64,000 nucleotides of DNA. It comes from Cornus controversa. Its lineage: Eukaryota; Streptophyta; Magnoliopsida; Cornales; Cornaceae. This document shows, piece after piece, positions 23,761-35,404 of the stretch (within the stretch, counting starts at the first letter, position 1; each line of letters opens with the position of its first letter). A program made the translations under genes and the position numbers. The notes beneath the pieces are model-generated. The model searched no databases. It was not told the DNA's origin and was given only the letters and a program-made list of their open reading frames with translations. The stretch lies in contig CM048851.1 of the NCBI GenBank assembly GCA_026545225.1, positions 34,809,956 to 34,873,955 of the forward strand, in the 5' to 3' direction.

Positions 23761-24379
23761 CATATGACCCACCAACAAGTTGCACGTAGAGCGAGTAGGT
23801 TGTCATAGGGGAATCTAGAGTGGGTGGGTTGTCATAGGGGAATAAAAAGAGAAGAAAAGACTTATGGGGGGGGGGGGGAGAGGAAGAATAAAATAGAAAT
23901 TAGATAGAGAATCAGGTGGGTGAGAGAAATAGAAAAACCGACAAAAGAGAAAAGAAGAAAAAGAGAGAGTGTGGTCGGCTGAGTGGGTAGGTGAAGTGGA
24001 GATTTCCATACAAATTATTTACCTTGAGGGTAAAACAGTGAAAGAACCACAGCTGTTAATTGATTTAACATAAGATTAGAATCACAAGGGTGTGAAAGAT
24101 AAAATCTCAAAATTTTAATCTACAAGTAATAAAAAGAAAAGGTGAGGTAATTTACCCTATTATATATGAATTGGGTTTGGATTGCAAATTGTTGATCGGC
24201 TGAAAGAGCAATATTCTTTTGTGCTTCTCCCCCGCGTGAAACACGTAGCAATCTTATCCCGGCTAAGTTGACACATCTCATTAAAAAAATCACAACCGTC
24301 GATGCCAACCACTCGTATATCTCTCAATCGTTGATTTCTACACAAATCCTTCATTCATAGCCGTTAAGATCGTTTTAGA

Positions 24380-25450
24380 AGGTGAATAAATTGAGCTCAC
24401 CATCTCTTTATCAATATTCCATGCCTCTCATCTATAAAGCACCGCCTCTCTCACCAATACATGTGTTTTGTAGATCTGTTCGTCTTCATTTGCTGCCTTT
24501 GAATTTACTCTTCGGATTCACATAGATCGTTCGAAGATCTAACTATCGATCATGGCTTTGAGTGATATGACTTCGATCTTTGGTTTCACCGCGGATCGTC
24601 GTTTACTTAGTGTTAGCTTCAGATATCGATCTGGTTGTATAGAGGTACGTGATAGATCTGTAATTGTTTGATCAAAACAATATCTTTCGACCATTTTTTG
24701 GCTTTAAATTCATTACGTTCTATAATTTCTCTTGAAGGCTTTGAAAGCTTATATGGATCTACTGAACCTCTTCGGTATATGATTTTTCGCGGCCTTGGAT
24801 GCTAATTTTTGGATGAGAAATCATGCGTTTGAGAGGTCTGTTGAATGAGCTTTTTGAATCATTAGCTGTGACGTTGTTTTATCAGACCATGTATAACTTT
24901 CGCTTCGCCTGGCTTGACTCGACAATTTGTGTTTCAGATCTGCTGGTACACCGATAGATCTGTGGCTTCTGATCGTTTAAACGGTGGATTTGAGGCGATA
25001 ATGGTCTGTCTAAGGGTTTGTTAGATTGCTTTACTGCTGTTTACATATACATAGTTGTGCACTTTTTATTTTTTTTCTTCATATGTTTACAGAGTATGAA
25101 AGAAGGTTGTGGCTAGAGGTAGAGAGAGAGAGAGAGCTGAGAAATGTGAATGTTCTACTGGTTGTCACCGGACCTTTGCCATGTCGGGTGCGCTTGCATG
25201 GCAGGTCAAAGAAAAAACATAATAAAATTTTCCTTTTTTGTGTTCGAGGGAGATGGTACGGGGTTTTTGCCCCGGCTCTCCCTCCCTTGTGTGTCTCAGT
25301 GTCCCTTTTGTTTCTTTTTTTCCCTGTCACTCACACAAATCAGTACTGTGCGATATTAAATCTTCTGCAAACCCGTCTGAGGCAACTATGACATCCGACG
25401 CTTCATTTCAAGCCAGCAAACGCGAGGATGGTGTATGAATTTACTGTTTT
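24380..25450 (+). promoter_or_regulatory. TATA-like promoter and exon-like 5' region of an unidentified transcript
   Basis: CTATAAAGC at about 24430 looks like a TATA box. About 110 bases on, an ATG at 24552 opens a frame (MALSDMTSIFGFTADRR...) that reads to GAG followed by a GTACGT donor at about 24643. A TTTCAG acceptor at about 24938 allows the frame to continue (ICWYTDRSVASDRLNGGF...) to a stop near 25022, giving about 59 residues. A second exon-like stretch near 25345-25435 encodes a frame ending SFQASKREDGV before TGA. None of these peptides is recognised. It could be a small-protein gene, a long non-coding RNA or a gene whose coding exons have been lost. Confidence 0.4.
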
Positions 25451-28400
25451 AAGCACGAGAGGTACATACAATCGCTGTCCTATCAAATTTTGCCATTAAT
25501 TTTTTTTTATAATAACTTGTATATATATATTTTTAATATGCATACAGCCATTAGTCTTCCCAGCATATTTCATACTGTCACGTATTCATGGAAAAAATGG
25601 TTAATTTATTTACCAACATCAGAGTGGGTAGCCTAAAATTACTGCTAATAGCTAATTTAGTTCTTCATTGCAAGCGTCATTATGCTAAATTTCTGAATGA
25701 TCTATCCAAATAGAAAGAAAATTAGTAATGGAAGCATACGTGGTAATTTGACTCCTGCATTGCAAGCATCTCATTCATCTTTTATAGACCTTGCAATTGA
25801 GAAGCCATTAGGCCACATGCCTTGGTGTTTAAGCCCAAAGTTGCCAAATATAGTCTATGAAACATTTTCATAAGAGAGTCCTATTCAAATATTGGTGAAT
25901 CTAACTTTCGGATTGCACATTAATTGTTTTGTATCTATTACAAAGTTTGTACCTCCCATTTTCCTCCCAGTAATGGGTCAGAGTAGCTTTAAATGAATAC
26001 TACACAAATCAGTTTGTATTATTATTATCATGAAAACTTGCAGATTGGAATTCTACAGTTAGTTTATTATGTGGACATGTGGTGCTGGGAATGCTACTGT
26101 AATGTTGTATTGTAGGGGGTGGGGGCTTACAAAGGGGATTGTGTGGTGGTGTACCGGGCACAGGGAAGGAGACGGAAGAGTTTTCTATTGGTTTGAAAAT
26201 GTATATGGTAACCTATTTCTCACTATATGTAAAGAGCTTATGTTTTGTTGATGGGGCTATGTGGTGCAACTTCTATAGCAGTGGACTGGTGTGATGATGA
26301 TAGCTGGTCGATGCTTGCTACAATGCTGTGGATCTTAAGCTGTTTATGGTTTTGGGAATGTTGAGGGTCGATTTGGTTGGTGGTTGGTATCAACTGTGGT
26401 GTTCGCCTACAACCTCAGCTTATTATGTCATGTTCAACATCTGATGCCAGGTTAGAGAGGGTAATATTTCCATCTGTACTATTTGGGAATAACTTTCTTA
26501 GTAATCCAATGCTATTCGTCATTATGATGGTTTTGCTGCTTTTGATTAATTCTAATTGTAAACTGGAAATGCTACTTTTGGTATTTGAGTATGTGTTTTT
26601 CCTATATGTAACTGAGATTTACAATGTAAAAGTGTTAAGCCTGATTTACAACCAAATAGAGAATACCAGTGAGGATAGCTATAAAATTTACCACTAGATC
26701 AACATACTTGGATCAACTTTTCCACTAGTATACAACAATTATGTTAGTAATGAGCTGTTGATAAATTTTGTTGGTATGCTCGTTATTAGACTGGTGGTAA
26801 ATTTTAATTCTACCTGGTTTTTCAATTTTTTTTTGTTGTAAATTATTTATTGTGAGACTCTAGTTGGGTATTATTATCATTGCAGTTGTATATGTAAATT
26901 TTGTGTATTTTATTGGAAAATTTTCACTATGCATTACTGTACATAGTTGAAGTAATTTTATATTGTCTAGTAACCGTGAGGGCAGGGGTTGCCTTCTTTT
27001 TCATTGATGTGGATTTGTCAAGAGGGTGGATCTTGTTGCAATAGGGGTTCACATCCGTGGTGAGGTAAAATTCTGCTGGGGTCACAAGTAGAGGTAAAAT
27101 TCAGTTTCATCTGTCATTTATTTTTAAGTCTGAAAAATCTGAGTTTAACTGTGGGCCAGGTTGGAATGGAGCAATCCATCAGCTGTGGGTGGTCTCGGTC
27201 TCTCATTGTGCTCAACTTATTTGAGTATATTAGATCATGTAGGCTCAAGTTATATTAGCAGGTCTGCAACTCGTAAATTGGTTACATTGTTGGTATTTTT
27301 GTGTGTACACGATCAGTTAAAGTAATATTTTTCACAGCAAATCTTGTTAGAAAGTTTTGATTTCTTCCCAATTATGAAGACCTAGATATAAAGACCTTGT
27401 CAGTTTGTTTATCTTGTTATCATTTGTTGTCTATAGATGAATTTGGAGAATTTTTATTGACTTTTTAAATCTGTTGCATGATGTTTGGTCAAGTTTGTAT
27501 CTTTTCCCAGCTAGGACTGTTAATAGTTATTACTTGATGTATTACTGGGCTGGAAGTTGGAAGAGAGTATTTGGGGTTCTTCTGTTTAGTATCAGTTATT
27601 TTCTTAATTTCTTCCCATTAATTACTGTTTATTTAAATCCTGTTGTATATCATTTTTATTTTACTCGTTATGGTGATATTGGTGGGACCCCTCATATACA
27701 AGGATGATTGACTGTATAGTGACTCCATTTCTCTCTTGGAAAAGAAAGCAATTGTCAAATGCTATTGTTTTCTCATTCCTTAATTGGCCACAGCCTCCAT
27801 ACTTGTTTCGTAGTAAAAATATAAATGAAATTAAACAATAACTTATTTTTTATATGGGTTAAATTGATGCCTAGTTTTTAAATAGTATCAAATCATGTCA
27901 TGAAGGATGGAGCTAAGTATTGTTCTCTCAAAAATTAATTGCATTTGTAATATTCATTGGTGTCTTCGAACATTGCAAGTGGTCAAAAGGGAAAATTGTA
28001 AGCACCCAAACTAAGAAGTTCGCTCTTGACCATTTTACATGCTGCCTACCTGATAAGGAAAATTGTAATGTGGTTTGGGAATTTATTTTTGACAGGGAAA
28101 AAATTATTAGAATCAGAGGTTGGATTATTACTGGTAATTGACGGGATCCTACCATTGGCCGTGTTGTGTGTGAACCTATAGAAGGATTATCTGTTTTTTT
28201 TTTTATTTTTCGAGGAAAACGAATTGGATGTTGTGTACCATTTTATGGTTAGGGTTTGTGGTATTTGAGAAACATGCCGGGGTTAAAAGTATTTCATTTT
28301 TAATATTATTTTAAGTTTTTATATTTTATTAAAATTGTGACAAGTTGTCTATTTATCTCTGTCCCAAATGTTTGTTTTCACTAATTTCGAGTTATTTTTC

Positions 28401-28640
28401 AATTAAAGAAAACGGTATTTTTGTCATGACTTTTTATAAATCCTTGGGAATGATTGCTAAAAGGAGGAACATTTAAAAATAAAATTGTGGAGCAAAAATT
28501 ATATTAAAAACCTTTTCTCTCTCTATATGTATAGAGCTTCATTTTAAATAATTTGTTTGTCTTTGATGGATTAATAAATGTTTTAAGAGTATTTAAATTT
28601 TTAGAGTTCTATAGTGTTTTTAAGAAACATGGATTGGGAG
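25450..28640 (+). other. T- and G-rich stretch, no recognised gene
   Basis: The plus strand is markedly T-rich with moderate G, a composition typical of plant introns and transcribed non-coding sequence read in this direction. Open frames (26377-26697, 27474-27707, 27920-28141) have no recognisable domains. I read it as the probable body of the transcript that starts near 24460. Confidence 0.35.
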
Positions 28641-28700
28641 TTGTCTTTTAATTGCTAATCTCTTTGTGGACATTTTGTGTTCTTTTCTAAATTTTCTGGT

Positions 28701-28785
28701 GGGTCCATAAGCTTAAACAGGTAAGAGCGCCCAAACATTTTATCTAGTGTTTGGGAGGATGGTGGTTCGAATCCACCTGGATCCT
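28701..28785 (+). ncRNA. tRNA-like cloverleaf with extended anticodon arm
   Basis: A complete 7 bp acceptor stem pairs GGGTCCA (28701-28707) with TGGATCC (28778-28784) through one G-U pair. A D-arm-like stem pairs GCTT with GAGC (28711-28728). The T arm is canonical: GGTGG, loop TTCGAAT, CCACC (28761-28777), and contains a perfect Pol III B box GGTTCGAATCC. An A-box-like segment overlaps the D arm. The anticodon arm is abnormal: an 8 bp perfect stem CCCAAACA/TGTTTGGG with a 10-base loop TTTTATCTAG replaces the usual 5 bp stem and 7-base loop, so no anticodon can be assigned. A TTTTT run follows at about 28803. It may be a tRNA pseudogene, a SINE head or a tRNA-like domain of a longer transcript. 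Confidence 0.55.
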
Positions 28786-28944
28786 GATTTGGTTTATTAT
28801 ATTTTTGCAATATTGTTTCTTATTTTTGTATGTTTTTTCTTGTTTTAAGGATGTATATGAGGGAGGCTCTATTGGAGTTGAGCGCCTTGTATTCGTGTGA
28901 GCTCGAGCTCTCGTTCTGTCGTTCTCATGTTGTGTGAGACTTAA

Positions 28945-29072
28945 TTTTTCCCTAAACTGTATATATAAAGCTGTACATTGGATGTATCTTTATGACGTAG
29001 AATTTGCCTCTCACGCTCATGCTTTGAGTGACTTTTCCCTATACTGTATATATAAAGCTGTACAAGGGATGA
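28945..29072 (+). repeat. Direct repeat of about 40 bp, 86 bp apart
   Basis: A unit with TTTTCCCTA(A/T)ACTGTATATATAAAG followed by CTGTACA occurs at 28945-28984 and again at about 29031-29072. The two copies and spacer lie in one open frame (28934-29212), so the predicted peptide contains a repeated CIYKAV motif. No function is recognised. Confidence 0.75.
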
Positions 29073-29215
29073 GAAGTAGTGTCGTGTTAGCAAAGTTCAT
29101 GACAAGCTCTTCTGCAATATATTATTTCTCACATTTTCTGGGCAAGTGGTATACTCGTTTCATGGAGCTCGTTAATCTCTCTTTTCAGTTGTATATGGTT
29201 CAGTTTTTGTAATCA

Positions 29216-30285
29216 AATTGGTTTACATAATTTCATAAAATTTGGTACTAATTTCAACCGTAGGAAGTGTTAGAATAGAATCAAATCAAAGGAAGTGTTA
29301 GAATAGAATCAAATCAAATCAATCTGAATTGTTAAAAACCGATTTGAATTGGTGCAGTTTCAAGGTTTCAAGTTCCCTCACAAACTATTCTGAAGGTGAG
29401 TGAAGAATCCTTGTTGATGATACATTATAATTAACCTCCCCACACCTCCTACAATCATCCACAGGCCACACTGAAGATTTTGTTTGTCTCTCTCTAAAGT
29501 TCCAACCTCAAGCCTTATGCACTCCTTTATAGTGCGTCCCAAATCCCACATGGAAAGCAAAAACTCAGAGCTTTCTTATACTTGAATAATATCCAACTGT
29601 TTAAAAGCCCTCCCATTCGAATCTCATACCCCTTCAAAGAGGTTTAGATACATCAACCACAACTCTCAGAACATTTTGTTTCCTATTTGTAACGGTTCTA
29701 TCTCTGAATAGAGTATGTCTACAATACACCAATGATCCAGATTCACCTTGTGTATTTACATCGGATGTATTGTACATCTTTTTCTCCGAATGGTACGGGA
29801 CCTTTTGGGGTAAAACCCAAGAACAAAACCATGCAAGGCTTTCAAACTTCCCGATCACTTTCACTACTACTACAACTGTGACACATTCCTGGGAAGATGA
29901 TCAAATCTCAAGAAGTCTGTCTTATGGAACCTTAAAATCATGAAAAGAAGATGACTCTCAAAACCGCGTCTCACTCTATTATACCATTTGACATGCGGCT
30001 TAACTTAAAAAAAACAAAACTATTTACAGAGTGATACATACAAGCTTCAAGTATATGTAATCTCAAGTTCCAGGTATGCAAATTTAATATTTTTCATTTG
30101 CAGAAACTTAAGACACCTATTATTTTTTTCCCAACAAATAACACACTGCAATAAAATAAAATAGCAGCACAGGAAACAGGAACTCAGACAGAAGAAACCT
30201 TGGGGTTGACGCATCTCACAAACAAGACCATGTTAGCCTTTGAATTAGAGGAGACTTGAATTAAATGATGTTCAGCTAAGAGAGA
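29216..30285. other. Unassigned intergenic sequence
   Basis: A 25-base unit ending AGAATAGAATCAAATCAAA is repeated in tandem near 29275-29315. A minus-strand frame at 29634-29864 contains a plausible-looking stretch (VPYHSEKKMYNTSDVNTQG) without a recognisable family. A CCCACATGG...CTTTATAGTGCG area near 29530-29560 reads on the minus strand as a TATA-bearing LTR-like piece. The last 100 bases would be the 3' UTR of the At1g01500-like gene. Confidence 0.4.
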
Positions 30286-33200
30286 TTACACAAGCTGCTT
30301 TCTGAAGTTTCGGGTTGTGGCTTGGTAAGTACGGACAAGCAAACCGACTCCTATTCCGACTCCCAGACAAATGCCAAGGCCTATCCCGACACCAACTCTC
30401 ACACCAGCATTGAACCAGGACAGTTCGCCGTCTTCTCCTTCTAGGTATTCCGTTCTCCTCCAGTAAATGTTGTAGTCGTCTTCACTTTCTGGTTTATAGT
30501 TTCTGTATTCTGCTACCTGAGAAGGGGAAGGAAAAAAAGAATCAAACCAGAAAAGATCAGACGGATATTGTGCTAGGAAATGAGGAAAATAAAGCTCAAT
30601 GCAAGAAACAGAATGGATCTAGGCCAATAGAAAATGACATTCTAATCTAGTGTTAATTAACCACCTGTTATGTGAGTTTAGTGGCAACGTGAATAAGGTT
30701 AACAACTCAAATTAGAAGGCACCAGAACACATAAGAAGTCTTCTGAAACATTAGTGTACAATCATTGGCCACCCAATTTCTTTTAAGACAAAACAAGGAT
30801 TTATTCTGACAAATAGCAATTATGCAAAAATCAGACGGATAAAATGGTACTCAAGACTAATGTCATTTAATGTTTATACACTCATCTCCTCATACTACCA
30901 AGTCTACTATACATGAGCATGCAGAAACATTCTATTATTACATATTCAGGGAATTATATTTTACTGGATGTCCAGAGAACTTCTTTGTATGCATAGGAAA
31001 AAAGAATATCTGGAAATTAAAGCAGAAGGGGATCCTCAAAACTTGGTGAGCCAGAATATATTTAATGCAAGAACACGACGTGGCCTATTCTTGATTTAGA
31101 AGTTGAAGTAGAGAGGACAAGTATCAATGACAAAAATTCAATTTACCAAGTAAAGGAGAAATAAGAATTAATGAACAGAATCCATTATTTTCCGCTTGAA
31201 GAGCTCCATACCGGTATGATTCTGATTTATTAAAGCACAAGTCATAATTCCAAGATTAACACGTATAAAAATTCAAAATAATACGCAGGATCTACACGGA
31301 TTAGGCTGGCGAATAGACCTCAATCCAACAGGAATCGAAATAATGCAGTTAGATTCCACTTAATTAAAGTCACCAATTCAATTTCATACATCTGTCTCAC
31401 CACACCTCTAACAATCTTGAATGATTATTGAAATGAAATCATTTTTGCGGATTAGATAATGACAAGAAGTCGGTGAAAGTTGCACTAATTTTGTCTTACC
31501 AAACTCATGACAAATGGCTTTTGAGTAAATATGCATGACCCAAAAGATCAGAACAATTAATGAGCCTAATAGAAAGCAAAACACACTTGAGCAAATAATA
31601 TCAAGTCGACAAGCTAGCGAGCATAGTATTGGAATTTACCAATCAGTCGTTGCGCTTAAGAAATCTATAAGAAAAATTAGGATACTCTGATTACTTTTCA
31701 TATTTCATAGTTTTACTTCTCAGTCAAACATTTGAGAGCTAGTGTTGTCCATGCAAGATGATCCAATATTTTCAGATGACACTAGTTTGTAGCCCATAAT
31801 TTTTCCTAAGTATCTCTGATTACACAAATACAAATATGTATACATACAGGGTAATCCCAACTGAACGATGACTGAACCTCAAGCATAGATGCTGTAGAGC
31901 CCAATTTAGCCACCGAAAAGGACTAGAAGAGAGAGGACAAGAAGAGAGAGTGGGCCCATCCAGTGAAGTGCATCTGGCAGTGAGGCCCATGCAATGTCAG
32001 GTACTGGCAGAACAATGGATATTGCAATTGAAAACAAAAGGGCAATTGAGTATTACTCAGTCACTTTAAAACGTGTGCCTTTGCCCATACCCCCCTGACA
32101 TGTTTAGGATAAGATTCTGTTTGCCAACACTAGAATCAAACTTTTACAGAAACAGCATTTTGAAACAAGAAGCATGTTTCCAAAGAGGAAGCAAGTGGAC
32201 AGCCGTAACAGATGATAAAGGTCATGACAGGCCATTCATGATCATGCTGTGTGCTCTCCCCATCAAATGAAACACTAATATATAAATTTTGAACCAACAC
32301 CACCTTACTTGGTTGGGAGCCATGACTTGGTCCCACTTTATGGATTTCAGCTTCAAATACATTGATATGTGATTATGTACTGGTAAAAAAAGAAGTGATA
32401 ACATTGATAAAAAGAAAGTTGAATTGTGTGTAATAGAAGATTGCATGTATGCAGTAGATAATTAATTTGGGATCCAATTTTTTGGTAGGATGTCTCAATG
32501 AGATCCATCAGAAAATGGTCAAGTGTATTATAGTCCCGGAATTAAAGTGTATTAGACCGACTATGTTGTATGGAGCGGAGTGTTGGACCTTAAAAAAGAA
32601 ACAAGAATAATGTCTTCATGTAGCAAGAATGAGAATGATAAGATGGATGAATGAAGTGAGTAGAAGAGATAGGATCACTAATGAAAGAGAGAGAAAAATC
32701 AGGTATAACACCCATTGGAGAGAAAGTAGAGAGTGTAGACTTAGATGGTTTAGACACATACATCGGAGACCTAGAAACATGCCGGTCAAGCGAGGAATAC
32801 TAGTTGTAATAGAAGGTAAGCGAGGGATAGGGCGACCTAAAATGACATGGGATGAGGTTATTAAAAATGACTTTAAAAAGTAAAATATAGTAGGTGAAAT
32901 GACATGTAATAGAAAAGATTGGAGAAAGAGAATTCATGTGGCTGACCCCATTCATATGAGATTAAGGCAAGGATGATGATGAATTAAAGTGAGTGTTCAT
33001 AGAAAGGGGTTCCCTTTTCCTAACAATAAGTAAACCAAGTGCCAGATTCAGTTTAGAAATATATTTTCCAATTACAGCACATCATATGATATTACGGAGG
33101 ACTTCTGTATCACAACCTAAGAACTTATTAAGCCAATTTTCTGGTTAATAATTGCAAGACTAGCTGTATAGGATGTGCCCTATTAGAGATAGTATTATCC

Positions 33201-34008
33201 TGGTAGCACTAAAATGGTGAATGAACACTAACTCAGAAAAATAAAGAAAACTAACAGAATTTGAATTGAATCCGAGAACGAAAATTTTGCAATATATTAC
33301 CTGCATATCAAGACCAGATGCAACATCTTTCTGGGATTCAGGTGTTTCATACTCCGGGATTGAATTCAATATCCCCTTCCTATTGTGCTTCTTCCGAAAA
33401 CTAAGCTGCAAAGTCTTGGTTAAGATAAGTGGTGTTCCGGAGAAGCAACCCGCAATATAAACCTCAATGGTTGGCAACAATGTTTCAGAACCCACAATTT
33501 GCTTTCCCTTCAAGAATCCGGTGCCACCAGTCATCACTGATTCACAATTCATGCTCCATCGCCTGGCACAGTTTCTCGATTCCCCAATAAAATCATTGCT
33601 ATTGGACATCTCCAGAACACCAGAGAGCAAGAGATCCTCTTTATCAAAAACCTCGAATTTCACACTTCCTGTCAACCTTATACTATCTGTGCTCACAAAT
33701 GTGGCTTCTTCAGATTTCTTATCTACTCTGTTTCTTCTAAGAAGGGAAGCGACTCCTTCAGAGTAAATGGCACATCTTAGACCATTCACTTCAAGGAGAG
33801 TGTCAGGGCTCAGAGGAATATGGTTGACAGTGAGACTTTCTGGGGTTGAATCATCAACCAAGAAATTGCTGATTCTAACATAGAAAACTCTCAAATCAAA
33901 CCACTTCAATGATAATTTGCTGCAGGGTTGGTAAGATGGGTGTCTTATAATCTGGAGCCCCGAATCAGCTGGTTTATCTTCGTTCAATGTTTCATAAGAA
34001 TTTTCCAT
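30286..34008 (-). CDS. At1g01500-like protein of unknown function
   Basis: Two coding exons, 34008-33301 and 30516-30286, join in phase 0 (CAG before a GTAATA donor, then an acceptor CAG before GTAGCA) to give 312 residues plus TAA. The ATG at 34008 (MENSYETLNEDKPADSG) starts the frame. The protein matches plant At1g01500-type proteins, which databases often label erythronate-4-phosphate dehydrogenase-like; no NAD-binding fold or catalytic residues of that enzyme are visible, so the label should not be trusted. Residues about 20-220 look like a beta-rich soluble domain with conserved Trp, Cys and Gly. Residues 273-297 form a glycine-zipper membrane segment (VGVGIGLGICLGVGIGVG), preceded by an acidic YWRRTEYLEGEDGELSW stretch and followed by a basic tail. 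A TTTCAG acceptor upstream of the ATG suggests a 5' UTR intron. The 2.8 kb intron carries a LINE fragment in antisense. Confidence 0.88.
32545..32985 (+). mobile_element. 3' fragment of an RTE-like LINE
   Basis: Conceptual translation gives the C-terminal part of a plant LINE reverse transcriptase: RPTMLYGAECWTLKK, then a frameshifted M(R)MIRWMNEVSRRDRI block, LRWFRHIHRRP and RGIGRPKMTWDEVIKND, followed by a piece resembling the usual RIHVADP ending. The reading frame is broken upstream and the remainder of ORF2 is absent. It lies in the intron of the At1g01500-like gene on the opposite strand. Confidence 0.8.
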
Positions 34009-35400
34009 TTTTCAGAAGCTTAATTCTCACTAAAATCCTTCAACATTGACTGAAACAACAATATGGAAAGAACCATTCATGCATGACCCAGTTATCACAG
34101 AGAGCCTGTTTCAAAACCAACAGAATATCAATACTTAGAAAATTATGAACAACAAACTAAGAAAATAAATAAATAAATAAAAGAAAAGAACTAAACAACA
34201 AAATTACAGGGATTTCTTTTATATTCAATAATTCTCAGAGATCTTGCAATGGAAAGCAATTCAAATAGATGAACCCAAAAGGCTCAGCTGATCAAACCCA
34301 TGACCATATCTATATCAACAGAAATGATAACAAAATGAAAGTTCCCAATTTGGTACTGAAGAAACCCTAATTTCAGGAACAGAAAATCCTTGATATAAGG
34401 AAAAGAGAAGACAGAATCATAACTGAAAGAGCTATATAATCTAACTTTTCTATTTGATCAATAGGGACATGTAGTAATTGCTAGCTGTAATTTATGTTCC
34501 AAGTCAACCGATATTCGATTTGAAGACTTCAAACCTTATGAATAGAACAGAGGAGAGAGAAAGAATGGAAGATATAGTGAAGAGAGAAGATATAGAGGTT
34601 CTGAAACAACCAAATTTAATATATATAAAAAAAAAAAAAAAACTCAACAAATGATCTTTGCTTAAACTAATTAATACCCATAATAGAAATTTATTAAAAC
34701 AAAAAGAACGTTATGAAATCAATTCATATAGTACACACACAATATAAACAAACACCAAAAACTACGGATAAACAACAGTGAATACTGAATAGAAACTGAA
34801 ATTTTGATTTTTGAGATGAGAGAAATACACGAGCAGTCCATAGATCCAAACAAAGAAGTATTACCCTTTATATTTTCGTTCAAATTCCAATGTAAGCAAA
34901 GATTTAATTGAACTCGATACTCTGCAACTCTGTTCCAAGGAGGGAGAGAGAGAGAGCATAGGCTGAAGAGTCTAACACAAGTGCCGGCAATTTAACAGTA
35001 ACACGCGTCAGACAACCAGCCAAACTTCTCTCCCTCTCTCTCTCTCTAAAACGCCACTTTTTTCTCTCTCTCTATAATAATACAGATATCACAACCACAA
35101 ACATTTTATAAAATTCCGTATAAGACTTGCCAAGAAAAACTTCCATCCACAATCTCTCTCCGTCCCTTTCCACTGTGCGTGTGTGTGTATAGATATAGAT
35201 ATAGATATAGATATAAAGCCTCCAAATAATGGAATTCAAGCTGCGAGTGATTTGTCGAATCGCTTTCAAGTTACAAGGCAAGAGATTTTGATTAGTTCCT
35301 ATCCAATTTTTGTACTACTTAAAACTGATGAAACTTCGTAAGGTTTTCAAAATTTCCATCATTGTGCTCCCATTCTACGGAACAGTGGCATGTCCGAGAT
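34009..35400 (-). promoter_or_regulatory. Leader and promoter region of the At1g01500-like gene
   Basis: The interval upstream of the ATG contains a possible 5' UTR intron acceptor (minus-strand TTGTTTCAG near 34055), GA/CT-rich tracts at about 34550-34600, 34935-34960 and 35025-35075, and a (TATAGA)n tract near 35190-35215. CT-rich leaders are common in plant genes. I could not fix a transcription start. Confidence 0.4.
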
Positions 35401-35404
35401 TTTT

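Larger units (their letters stand above)
17637..24157. mobile_element. Mutator-like non-autonomous element, 6.5 kb, with nested insertions
   Basis: The ends GGGTAAATTACCC (17637) and TTTACCC (24157) are part of an inverted repeat of roughly 80 bases, and a perfect 9 bp target duplication TATTATATA flanks it (17628-17636 and 24158-24166). The interior (17850-18490 and 21614-21790) is GC-richer and gene-like in composition, with a duplicated block of about 285 bases, but has no recognisable protein. It was later hit by a solo LTR (18494-21613) and a hAT element (21802-23760). The same inverted repeat bounds the element at 41756-43449. No transposase was found. Confidence 0.85.

Noticed and set aside
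25155-25210. Small hairpin GACCTTTGCCATG...CATGGCAGGTC, considered as a miRNA precursor
   Set aside because: The stem is about 11 bp with a bulge, too short for a plant miRNA precursor.
29634-29864. Minus-strand frame with a plausible-looking VPYHSEKKMYNTSD stretch
   Set aside because: No family recognised, no clear splice sites and next to LTR-like text; could be a decayed gene fragment but I cannot support it.
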